From JAIVGV01 sp035295985 (GTDB lineage Bacteria; Acidobacteriota; Blastocatellia; Pyrinomonadales; Pyrinomonadaceae), in the NCBI GenBank assembly GCA_035295985.1, contig DATHBT010000138.1, positions 1 to 7,057 on the forward strand: 7,057 nucleotides of DNA. The letters are read 5' to 3'. The translations under genes and the position numbers were made by a program. How positions within the stretch are numbered: the stretch's first letter is position 1; every line of letters begins with the position of its first letter. Below are positions 1 to 6,300 of the stretch, in pieces. The notes beneath the pieces were generated by a model. That model was not told the DNA's origin, ran no database searches, and saw only the letters and a list, made by a program, of their open reading frames with translations.

Positions 1-377
1 TCCGCCAGCTTCGTCGCCTTGAGCGTCGAGCCTTCGAGCGTGCCCTCGACTTCGACGAGCAGGCCCTTCTGCGACTTCGGGTCTTTCGCCGCCTTGAGCG
101 CGTCGGCGGCGAGCTTGTTGCCGGCCTCGTCCAACACGTAAAGCTTTTTGCCTTCGGCGACGGCGAAGCCGGTCTTGGCGCAGTGGGGCATCAGCGCGCA
201 CGAGAGCGCGTGGCCTTTGGCGTCCGCCTCGTAGTCCTTATCCTCGCCCGGCTCGCCCGCGCACATGTTGTCGATGAGGTAGCCTTTGATCTTGATCGAC
301 TTCGACTCTCCCTGCGCGAGCGCCGCGAGCGCGGCCACGGCGAGCATGAGGGAGACTGCGAAAAGTTTTCTTGCCAT
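1..377 (-). CDS. Secreted/periplasmic protein of unknown function, C-terminus cut by window edge
   Basis: The reading frame opens at an ATG at 377 and runs off the left edge without a stop, leaving 125 complete codons. Residues 1-21 form a classical Sec signal peptide: basic MARK, a hydrophobic stretch rich in Ala and Leu, and an ALA-Q cleavage site after A21. There is no lipobox cysteine. The mature part starts GESKSIKIKGYLIDNMCAGE, is rich in Lys, Asp and Glu, and holds three cysteines (C39, C60, C66). The HALSCALMPHC segment (57-67 approx.) could bind metal or form a disulfide. The pattern GYLIDxxC, then HxxxC, then C, then a small beta-rich EGTLEGSTLK segment resembles small exported proteins of unknown function that I associate with Acidobacteriota; this is recollection, not a search. 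An AAAGGAG ribosome-binding sequence precedes the start. The gene lies downstream of the lysS group on the same strand, separated by 104 nt. Its role is unknown. Confidence 0.85.
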   Translation of the reverse strand, partial: MARKLFAVSLMLAVAALAALAQGESKSIKIKGYLIDNMCAGEPGEDKDYEADAKGHALSCALMPHCAKTGFAVAEGKKLYVLDEAGNKLAADALKAAKDPKSQKGLLVEVEGTLEGSTLKATKLA

Positions 378-389
378 CGGGGGAATCCG

Positions 390-397
390 CTCCTTTC
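390..397 (-). promoter_or_regulatory. Ribosome binding site of the secreted-protein gene
   Basis: On the minus strand AAAGGAG lies 12 nt before the ATG at 377. The spacing is somewhat long but the match to the anti-Shine-Dalgarno sequence is strong. It fixes the start of a gene whose stop lies outside the window. Confidence 0.6.
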
Positions 398-481
398 GGG
401 GTTGAGGTCGGAGGTTTAAGAGTTCGGGGAACGCCGGGCGTCACCCGCCCGCACACGAGTCCGGGCATTATTGCCGCCGGC

Positions 482-712
482 TCACTTGAGCTTACCCGTA
501 TTCTGCATTCTATAAAGAACCCCGAAGAAGATGATGAGCGGCACGTGATACGTCAAGACCTCCACGGCCGCCAAAATTGTGAGCGGCGCGTGCGACGTAC
601 TAAAGACCTCAAGGTGCATGAACCTGTACAGCCAGAGATCACTTGTCAGCCTCATCAACGCGCTAAAAGAAAGACAGGCAATCGCGAGCTTGATTGTCGT
701 TCTCAACTTCAC
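482..712 (-). CDS. Small predicted membrane protein, 76 aa, unknown function
   Basis: I chose the GTG start at 712 because GGAGGG sits 6 nt upstream; a longer version beginning with TTG at 739 has no comparable site. The product begins MKLRTTIKLAIACLSFSALM and ends GKLK. It has a hydrophobic segment at about residues 7-22 and a longer one at about 46-68 (LTILAAVEVLTYHVPLIIFF within it), separated by an aromatic-rich stretch containing LWLYRFMHLEVF. It is therefore probably a small inner-membrane protein with two helices and basic ends. I recognise no family. It starts 38 nt after the lysS stop codon on the same strand and may be co-transcribed with it. By hand count its GC content is about 50%, clearly lower than the flanking genes, which could mean recent acquisition or the usual bias of membrane proteins. 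The ribosome-binding site and membrane topology support a real gene; lack of a recognised family keeps this tentative. Confidence 0.6.
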   Translation of the reverse strand: MKLRTTIKLAIACLSFSALMRLTSDLWLYRFMHLEVFSTSHAPLTILAAVEVLTYHVPLIIFFGVLYRMQNTGKLK

Positions 713-718
713 CGTAAA

Positions 719-724
719 CCCTCC
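719..724 (-). promoter_or_regulatory. Ribosome binding site of the small membrane-protein gene
   Basis: The minus strand reads GGAGGG, then the 6-nt spacer TTTACG, then GTG. This near-ideal site decides the start at 712 over the upstream TTG at 739. Confidence 0.65.
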
Positions 725-750
725 GAAAGAGAATTTCAAAAGCGCCTGGC

Positions 751-2511
751 CTACTGCTGTTCGTCGCCGCGGCGTCTGCCGGTCGGGTGTCTGTCCAGCT
801 CGTCGTGCAGTTCACGGAGGCCCGCGCGAGGCTCGGCGTCATCGTCGGCGCGTTCCTCGTCGCCTTCGGACAGCTCGTCGAGTTCGCCGGCGAGTTTGTG
901 GACGGCGTCGCCGCGCCCCTCGCCCTCGTCCTGCTTCGCCGCCTGGGGGCGCATGTGCGGGAAGAGGATCACGTCGCGGATCGACTTGCGGTTGGTCAGC
1001 AGCATCACCAGCCGGTCGATGCCGATGCCGATGCCGGCGGCCGGGGGCATGCCGTAGGAGAGCGCGCGGATGTAGTCCTCGTCCATCTGCATCGCCTCCT
1101 CGTCGCCGCGCTCGCGCTGCCGCGTCTGCTCTTCGAAACGCTGGTGCTGCTCCACGGGGTCGTTCAACTCCGAGAACCCGTTCGCAATCTCCATCCCCGC
1201 GACGAACAACTCGAACCGCTCCGCGACCGACGGATCAGCGGGCGACGCCTTCGAGAGAGGCGAGACGGCCTTCGGGAAGTCCACGATGAATGTCGGCTGC
1301 GAGAGGTGCTGTTCGGCGTGCTCCTCGAACAACTCGATGAGGTTGTCTTCGGTAATCTCGGCGTCCGGCGCGAAGCGTGCCACGGCGTCACGCATCGGTA
1401 GCCGCTTGAAAGGGCGGCCTAAGTCAATCTCCTCATCGCCGAATTGCGCGCGCGTCGCGCCCGTCGCAGCTTCAACAGTCGCCCGCAGCATCTCCTCGCA
1501 GAAGTCCATCATGCCGTTCACGTCCATGTAGGCGCAGTAGAATTCGAGCATGGTGAACTCGGGGTTCCAGCGGTAGCCGACCCCCTCATTGCGGAAGTTG
1601 CGGTTTAATTCGTACACGCGCTCGAAGCCGCCGACCAGGAGCCTCTTCAGGTAAAGCTCCGGCGCGATGCGCGCGTAGAGATCGATGTCGAGCGCGTTGT
1701 GGTGCGTCTTGAAGGGCCGCGCCGCCGCGCCCGACGCGATGGGCGAGAGCATCGGCGTCTCCACCTCGACGTAGCCGTGCGCGTCGAGGAAGCGGCGCAT
1801 CTCCGTGATCAGGCGCGAACGCCGCTCGAAGACCTCGCGCGTCGTCAACTCGCCCGGCTCGCGCTCGACCTTGAGGCTCGAAGCGATCAGATCGGCGTAG
1901 CGCATCCGGCGGCCGATCTCCGGGTCGCTGATGCCGTGAACCTTATCCGGCATCGGCACGAGCGCCTTCGCCAGAAACTGTATCTCGCGGACGTGAACCG
2001 ACAGCTCGCCCGTCTTCGTCACGAACAGGAAGCCTGCGACGCCGACGAAGTCGCCGTGATCCAAAAGCTGCAGGAGCCGCCAGCCGCTTCCCACGTCGTC
2101 AATCACCGCGCCCGTGTCGTTGCTCACCGCGCGCGCGTCGTCCTTGCGGACGTAAATCTGTAAACGCTCCCTGCCATCAGACAAATGAACGAACGCGGCC
2201 TTGCCCATCACGCGCGGCGGCGTCGCCACGCGCCCGCTCAAGCGCACCTCGACACGGTTCAACTCCGCGTTCGCCGCCTCCAACTGTTCGGCCGAAGGCT
2301 TCGCGCCTTCTTCCGCCCGCGGCTCGTGTGATTTGAACCTGGCGACGATTGACGTGATCGTGTCCTCGCCCTCCGCGCTTCCCGTGACGTTCGTGCGCGC
2401 GAAGCGGTTCGGGTAGGCGTTGCCGACCAGCTCGCGCAACTGTTCGAGGTGAGCGCGCCGCGCCCGCGTCTGATCATTGTCGGGGATGATGTGGTCAAGG
2501 TTGTCGGCCAT
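751..2511 (-). CDS. lysS: Lysine--tRNA ligase (class II lysyl-tRNA synthetase)
   Basis: This cytoplasmic enzyme charges tRNA-Lys with lysine using ATP. The product is 586 aa from the ATG at 2511, chosen because GGAG lies 6 nt upstream; a TTG four codons earlier is possible but overlaps that site. An N-terminal OB-fold anticodon-binding domain spans about residues 86-180 (VMGKAAFVHLSDGRERLQIY). The catalytic core has motif 1 near 241-254 (FLDAHGYVEVETPM), motif 2 near 300-323 (ELNRNFRNEG, then WNPEFTMLE) and motif 3 near 493-518 (GIGIGIDRLVMLL). Lysine-site segments are kept: GAAARPF at 261-267 and EIANGFSELND at 441-451. Compared with E. coli LysS (505 aa) as I remember it, about 25 residues are missing between DAVARFAPDAE and LFEEHAEQHL (around residue 390). 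A charged tail of about 64 residues follows the usual end at FPHMRP. Motif 2 has Trp where E. coli has His (RHNPEF). The gene is divergent from rfaE2. The function call is firm. Confidence 0.98.
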   Translation of the reverse strand: MADNLDHIIPDNDQTRARRAHLEQLRELVGNAYPNRFARTNVTGSAEGEDTITSIVARFKSHEPRAEEGAKPSAEQLEAANAELNRVEVRLSGRVATPPRVMGKAAFVHLSDGRERLQIYVRKDDARAVSNDTGAVIDDVGSGWRLLQLLDHGDFVGVAGFLFVTKTGELSVHVREIQFLAKALVPMPDKVHGISDPEIGRRMRYADLIASSLKVEREPGELTTREVFERRSRLITEMRRFLDAHGYVEVETPMLSPIASGAAARPFKTHHNALDIDLYARIAPELYLKRLLVGGFERVYELNRNFRNEGVGYRWNPEFTMLEFYCAYMDVNGMMDFCEEMLRATVEAATGATRAQFGDEEIDLGRPFKRLPMRDAVARFAPDAEITEDNLIELFEEHAEQHLSQPTFIVDFPKAVSPLSKASPADPSVAERFELFVAGMEIANGFSELNDPVEQHQRFEEQTRQRERGDEEAMQMDEDYIRALSYGMPPAAGIGIGIDRLVMLLTNRKSIRDVILFPHMRPQAAKQDEGEGRGDAVHKLAGELDELSEGDEERADDDAEPRAGLRELHDELDRHPTGRRRGDEQQ

Positions 2512-2517
2512 CGCGGT

Positions 2518-2521
2518 CTCC
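2518..2521 (-). promoter_or_regulatory. Ribosome binding site of lysS
   Basis: GGAG lies 6 nt before the ATG at 2511 on the minus strand. It supports the ATG start over the in-frame TTG at 2523, which would overlap it. Confidence 0.55.
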
Positions 2522-2534
2522 AAAGGGAATGCGG

Positions 2535-2564
2535 ATTATAGAGTCAGCCGTCAGCAGTCAGCAA
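2535..2564 (-). promoter_or_regulatory. Candidate sigma-70-type promoter of lysS
   Basis: On the minus strand a perfect TATAAT (2540-2535) lies 23 nt before the lysS ATG. TTGCTG (2564-2559) stands 18 nt upstream of it as a weak -35 (3 of 6 consensus bases). A start site near 2528 would give a leader of about 17 nt that just includes the GGAG site. The -35 region falls inside the heptad tract at 2543-2563. The -10 is convincing in an otherwise GC-rich region; the -35 is not. Confidence 0.5.
2543..2563 (+). repeat. Three tandem heptads GTCAGCC/GTCAGCA/GTCAGCA
   Basis: Three head-to-tail 7-nt units occupy 2543-2549, 2550-2556 and 2557-2563, differing at one base. The tract is followed after 5 nt by further GTCAG-starting heptads of the large inverted repeat, so it is probably part of the same element. 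It overlaps the proposed -35 region of lysS. Confidence 0.75.
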
Positions 2565-2567
2565 ACT

Positions 2568-2706
2568 TGTCAGTTGTCCGTGGTCAGTTGTCCGTTGCAC
2601 GTGGCCGCGATGCGCGCTCGTTGAAATCGACCGATCAAGCTGTGACATACGAACGACGGACAACTGACCACGGACAACTGACACCCTTTGTCCACGGACA
2701 ACTGAC
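2568..2706. repeat. Heptad-built inverted repeat with perfect 28-nt arms, plus an extra half copy
   Basis: The left arm (2568-2595) and right arm (2656-2683) are exact reverse complements over 28 nt, with a 60-nt centre. Each arm consists of 7-nt units. The left arm reads GTCAGTT, GTCCGTG, GTCAGTT and GTCCGT(T); the right arm has ACGGACA and ACTGACC/A alternating. A further direct copy of the right-arm unit, CCACGGACAACTGAC, lies at 2692-2706. The element fills most of the divergent lysS/rfaE2 gap. It could extrude as a cruciform in DNA or form a long hairpin in RNA. No open reading frame or transposase accompanies it. Its function is unknown; it resembles the short tandem heptanucleotide repeats known from cyanobacteria in style, not in demonstrated descent. 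Confidence 0.9.
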
Positions 2707-2724
2707 GGCCGTTCGTGCTAGCAT
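2695..2724 (+). promoter_or_regulatory. Weak candidate promoter of rfaE2
   Basis: TGCTAGCAT at 2716-2724 resembles an extended -10 (TGn followed by TAGCAT, 4 of 6 bases). CGGACA at 2695-2700, 18 nt upstream, is a possible -35 (4 of 6). A start near 2731 would leave only a few leader bases before the ATG at 2737, which fits the absence of a Shine-Dalgarno sequence there. The -35 lies inside the extra repeat copy. This is suggestive only. Confidence 0.25.
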
Positions 2725-2736
2725 TTCCGCACACGG

Positions 2737-3219
2737 ATGGGCGAGAAGATACTGACGCGCGAGAAAGCAGTCGGCGCGCGCGCGCGCCTGCGCGCGGAGG
2801 GCCGGCGGCTCGTCTTCACGAACGGCGTCTTCGACCTGCTGCACGTCGGCCACGTCCGCTACCTGCGCGAGGCGCGCTCGCTCGGCGACGCGCTCCTCGT
2901 CGCGATCAACTCCGACCGGGCGGTGCGCGAACTCAAAGGTGGGGATCGGCCCGTGATGATGGAATCGGAGCGCGCTGAAGTGTTGGCCGCGCTCGAAGCC
3001 GTCAGCTACGTGACCGTCTTCGACGAGCTGTCGCCCCGGAAACTCATCGCCGAGCTGCTGCCCGACATTCTGGTTAAAGGCGGCGACTACGCGATTGACG
3101 AGATACACGGCCGCGAAGAGGTTGAAGCGGCGGGCGGGCGCGTCCTCTCGCTCCCCTTCGTCGAGGGCGCTTCGACGACGGACATTATCAAGAGGATAAA
3201 AGAAGCTGTTAGCTATTAG
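2737..3219 (+). CDS. rfaE2: D-glycero-beta-D-manno-heptose 1-phosphate adenylyltransferase (stand-alone RfaE domain II)
   Basis: The product transfers AMP from ATP to heptose 1-phosphate to make ADP-heptose, the precursor of LPS inner-core heptose, in the cytoplasm. It is 160 aa, the usual length for the stand-alone cytidylyltransferase-fold enzyme. In E. coli this activity is the C-terminal half of HldE. Visible signatures are FTNGVFDLLHVGHVRYL (27-43) with the HxGH nucleotide-binding motif at 36-39, NSDRAVRELKGGDRPV (58-73), VKGGDY (113-118) and the C-terminal STTDIIKRI (146-154). No kinase domain is attached, so a separate RfaE1-type kinase should exist elsewhere. The ATG at 2737 is the only start that keeps the N-terminus at normal length, but no ribosome-binding site precedes it, so translation may be leaderless or weak. 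The last codons (A157-Y160) and the TAG stop lie inside the inverted repeat at 3204-3313. mfd follows 102 nt later on the same strand. Other cytidylyltransferase-fold enzymes (glycerol-phosphate type) are less likely given the STTDII ending. Confidence 0.95.
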   Translation: MGEKILTREKAVGARARLRAEGRRLVFTNGVFDLLHVGHVRYLREARSLGDALLVAINSDRAVRELKGGDRPVMMESERAEVLAALEAVSYVTVFDELSPRKLIAELLPDILVKGGDYAIDEIHGREEVEAAGGRVLSLPFVEGASTTDIIKRIKEAVSY

Positions 3220-3313
3220 CTGTTAGTTGTTAGCCGGAAGGAGGCAGCTATCAGCTTTCGTTTCGCCACCGGTTTTGTTTTTGCTAACAGCTAACAGCTA
3301 ATAGCTAACAGCT
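3204..3313. repeat. Second heptad-built inverted repeat (31-nt arms) spanning the rfaE2 stop codon and the mfd leader
   Basis: The left arm at 3204-3234 is AGCTGTT, AGCTATT, AGCTGTT, AGTTGTT, AGC. The right arm at 3283-3313 is GCTAACA, GCTAACA, GCTAATA, GCTAACA, GCT. The two are reverse complements except at T3227/G3290, which would be a G-U pair in plus-strand RNA. The centre is 48 nt and contains another degenerate unit (AGCTATCAGC, near 3247-3256) and a T-rich stretch (3273-3282). The element begins at the third base of codon 156 of rfaE2, supplies its last four codons and stop, and ends 8 nt before the mfd ATG. The unit differs in sequence from the repeat upstream of rfaE2 but has the same 7-nt period and the same two-armed layout. 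There is no U-tract after the hairpin, so it is not a standard intrinsic terminator. Confidence 0.9.
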
Positions 3314-3321
3314 CTAAAGGC

Positions 3322-6300
3322 ATGAGTAGTACGGTCGAATCAGGTTCGTTTGTCGGCGGCGTGTTGCGGCGCGTGGCGGAGGGGGCGGAGCTGCGCCGCT
3401 TGGCCGAGGAGGTGCGCGGCGGGGCGCGCGTCGTGTCGGTGAGCGGGCTGGGATCGGGCGCGGCGCGGGCGCTGGCGTTGGCGTGCTTGCAGCGAGAGAC
3501 GGGGCGGCGGCTGGCAGTCGTCGTGCAATCGAGCCGCGACCTCGAAGCGTGGGAGCGCGACCTCTGTTTCTGGGGTGAGGCCGCGGGGTGTGTGGGCGCG
3601 GGAGTCGAGTCCACGGACGGCGAAGATCGCGGCGCGGACGTGGTGCTGACGCTGCCCGCGTCGGAAAGTGATCCTTATGCCGGCTCGTCCCCGCACGCCG
3701 AGACGTTAGAGCGGCGCGCGCTGTCGCTGTGGCGGCTCGCTCAGGGGCGGGGAAGTTTCGTGCTGCTGACGGCACGCGCACTGGCACGCCGCACGGTGAC
3801 GCCCGAACAACTGTTGACCACCGGCGCGCTCCTGCGGCGCGACGAGGACTTCGCGCCGGAACGCCTGACGGAGCTGCTGCTCGCGACCGGCTACAGGCGC
3901 GAAGACCCGGTCGGGGCGGTCGGCGAGTTCTCCCTGCGCGGCGGCATCCTCGACGTGTGGTCGCCCGGCCGCGCCGCGCCCGTCCGCATAGAGTTCTTCG
4001 GCGACACGGTCGATTCCGTCCGCGAGTTCGACCCGGAGACGCAGCTCTCGACGGGGCAGTTGAAGGAGATCGAGATCGTGCCGATGCGCGAGTACGCCGT
4101 CGGCGCGGACGATTTCCGCCTGTGGGCCGTGGCCGTGCGCGAGAGGTTCGCCGAGGAGCGGTACGGCCGCGCACTGCGCGACCGCACGGTCTTCGCCGAC
4201 GAGGGCGAGACGTTTAACGGGTGGGAGTGGCTGATCTCACTTATTCATCCGACGCGCGCGACCGCATTCGACTATCTAAAAGACTGCGTCGTCGTCGTTG
4301 ACGAGCCGGCAGGGATCGAGAGCTACCTCGGCTCGGTTTACGAAACGCTCGCCGCGCACCACGCGGAGGCGGACGCGGCAGACGAGATCGCGCTCCGGCC
4401 TGAAGAGCTTTACCTGACGGCGGAAGAGCTTCGCGCCTCGCTCGGCGCGGTGCAGCGCGTGGAGCTTCGCGCGCTGGGCCGCGCGGCGGCGGCCGTCGAT
4501 GAGAGGTTCGTCGGCGAGGTCGAGAGTCCCGCGGTCGAGATCGGCCGCGCGCGCGCGAAGGCCGCGCCGATGTTTCTGTTCCCGGCGGTCGAGGCCGTGC
4601 GAGAAGTCGAGTGGGCTTCGCGCGCGGCGCGCAGGTATCACGGGCGGATCGCGGAGCTTGCGGCCGACGTGCGCCGCGCGAAAGAGTCGCGCGGCGCGCT
4701 GACGCTCTTCGCGATGCCGAGCGCAGGGATCGCAGAGCGCGTCTCGGAGATGCTGACCGAGTACAACGTGTCGGCGCGTCTGGCTCTGGCGAACGAGCGC
4801 GGCGCGCTGCCGGACGACGCGCAGGCCGTCGTCACCTCGGGCCGCGTGTCGGGCGGCTTTGAACTCCCGTCGGCCGGCCTCGTCGTCCACGTCGAAACAG
4901 ATCTCTTTGACGAGGCTTCGGACTCGTCGGTCGAGCACCGCGCGCCGGGGGCGACGGCGGCGGCGACGCAGTCGAAGCGCGGGCAGAAGAAGAAGTCGAA
5001 GACGGCGGCGTTCCTGTCGGACTTCCGCGATCTGAAAGTCGGCGACTACGTCGTCCACGTCGATCACGGCATCGCGCGCTTCGGCGGCTTGCAGGTTTTA
5101 GACCTGCAAGGGCGCAAAGGCGAGTTCATGCTGCTCTTCTACGCGGACGAGGCGAAGCTGTACGTGCCCGTCGAAAGGCTCGATCTCGTCCAGCGTTATT
5201 CGAGCGCCGAGGGGCACGAGCCGCAGTTGGACAAGCTCGGCGGACTCGGCTGGCAGAAGACGAAGGCCAAGGCCAAGCGCGCCATGCGCGACATGGCCGA
5301 CGAGCTGCTCAGGCTCTACGCCGAGCGAAAACTGGTCGGCGGCTACGCCTTCACGGCCGATTCGCCCTGGCAGCGCGAGTTCGAGGACGGCTTCGAGTAC
5401 GTGCCGACGCCCGATCAGGAGACGGCCATCGAGGACGTGAAAAACGACATGGAGGCCGCGACGCCGATGGACAGGCTGCTCTGCGGCGACGTGGGCTACG
5501 GGAAGACCGAGGTGGCGATGCGCGCGGCGTTTAAGGCCGTCATGGACTCGAAGCAGGTGGCGGTGCTCGCGCCGACGACCGTCCTTGCCTACCAGCACTT
5601 CGAGACCTTCGGCGCACGCTTCGCCCCGTTCCCCGTGAGGATCGATCTGCTGTCGCGCTTCCGCTCCCTGAAGGAGCAGAAGGAGGTGGTCAAGCGCGTC
5701 GAGGAGGGCGAGGTTGACATCATCATCGGCACGCACCGGATTCTCTCGAAGGACATACGCTTCCGCGAACTCGGCCTCGTCGTCGTGGACGAGGAGCAAC
5801 GCTTCGGCGTCGCGCACAAGGAGCGGCTGAAGCAGTTGAAGAAGAAGGTTGACGTGCTGACGCTCTCGGCCACGCCGATCCCGCGCACGTTGAATATGTC
5901 GCTGATGGGCCTGCGCGACATGTCGGTGATCGAGACGCCGCCGCGCGACCGCCTGGCGATTCAGACGCAGGTCGTGCAGTTCTCCGAGGCGGTGATTACG
6001 TCGGCGATTGAGCTGGAGCTGGGGCGCGGCGGGCAGGTCTTCTTCATCCATAACCGGGTCGAGACGATTGACACCATCGCCGCGCTCGTCAAGCGGCTGG
6101 TTCCGGCCGCGCGCGTCGTCGTCGCGCACGGGCAGATGAACGAGAAGGAGATGGAGCAGGTGATGCTCGATTTCATGGCCTACAAGCACGACGTGCTCGT
6201 GGCGACCACCATCGTCGAGAACGGGATAGACATCCCGCGCGCCAACACCATCATCATAAACCGTGCCGACAACTACGGTCTTTCCCAGCTTTACCAGCTC

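Noticed and set aside
435..451. GC-rich hairpin CGGGCG-TCACC-CGCCCG as a terminator after the small membrane-protein gene
   Set aside because: The stem is only 6 bp and no run of T follows on the minus strand, so it does not qualify as an intrinsic terminator. Such stems are common by chance at this GC content.
787..1401. Open frame of 204 codons on the plus strand opposite lysS
   Set aside because: It is antisense to lysS, including motif 3, and lacks a recognisable domain or ribosome-binding site. The lysS frame explains the region.
2543..2706. CRISPR array
   Set aside because: The units are 7 nt and contiguous or inverted, not identical direct repeats of 24-40 nt separated by uniform unique spacers, and no cas genes are present.
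2635..3108. Open frame of 157 codons on the minus strand opposite rfaE2
   Set aside because: It is antisense to clear rfaE2 motifs and its start region lies in the gene body. Its last residues come from translating the repeat.
3238..3244. AAGGAGG, a perfect Shine-Dalgarno-like sequence between rfaE2 and mfd
   Set aside because: No ATG, GTG or TTG follows at a usable distance, and it is too far from the mfd ATG at 3322. It is probably fortuitous within the repeat centre.
3204..3313. Insertion sequence or MITE with terminal inverted repeats
   Set aside because: No transposase or clear flanking target duplication is visible, and the arms are internally tandem 7-nt units, unlike typical IS ends. 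A REP-like origin remains possible and is covered in the findings.
5098..6189. Long open frame on the minus strand opposite mfd (363 codons)
   Set aside because: It lies wholly opposite the helicase domain of mfd, whose motifs are unambiguous. Its composition (Leu, His, Arg and Asp rich, no motifs) is what antisense reading of GC-rich coding DNA produces.
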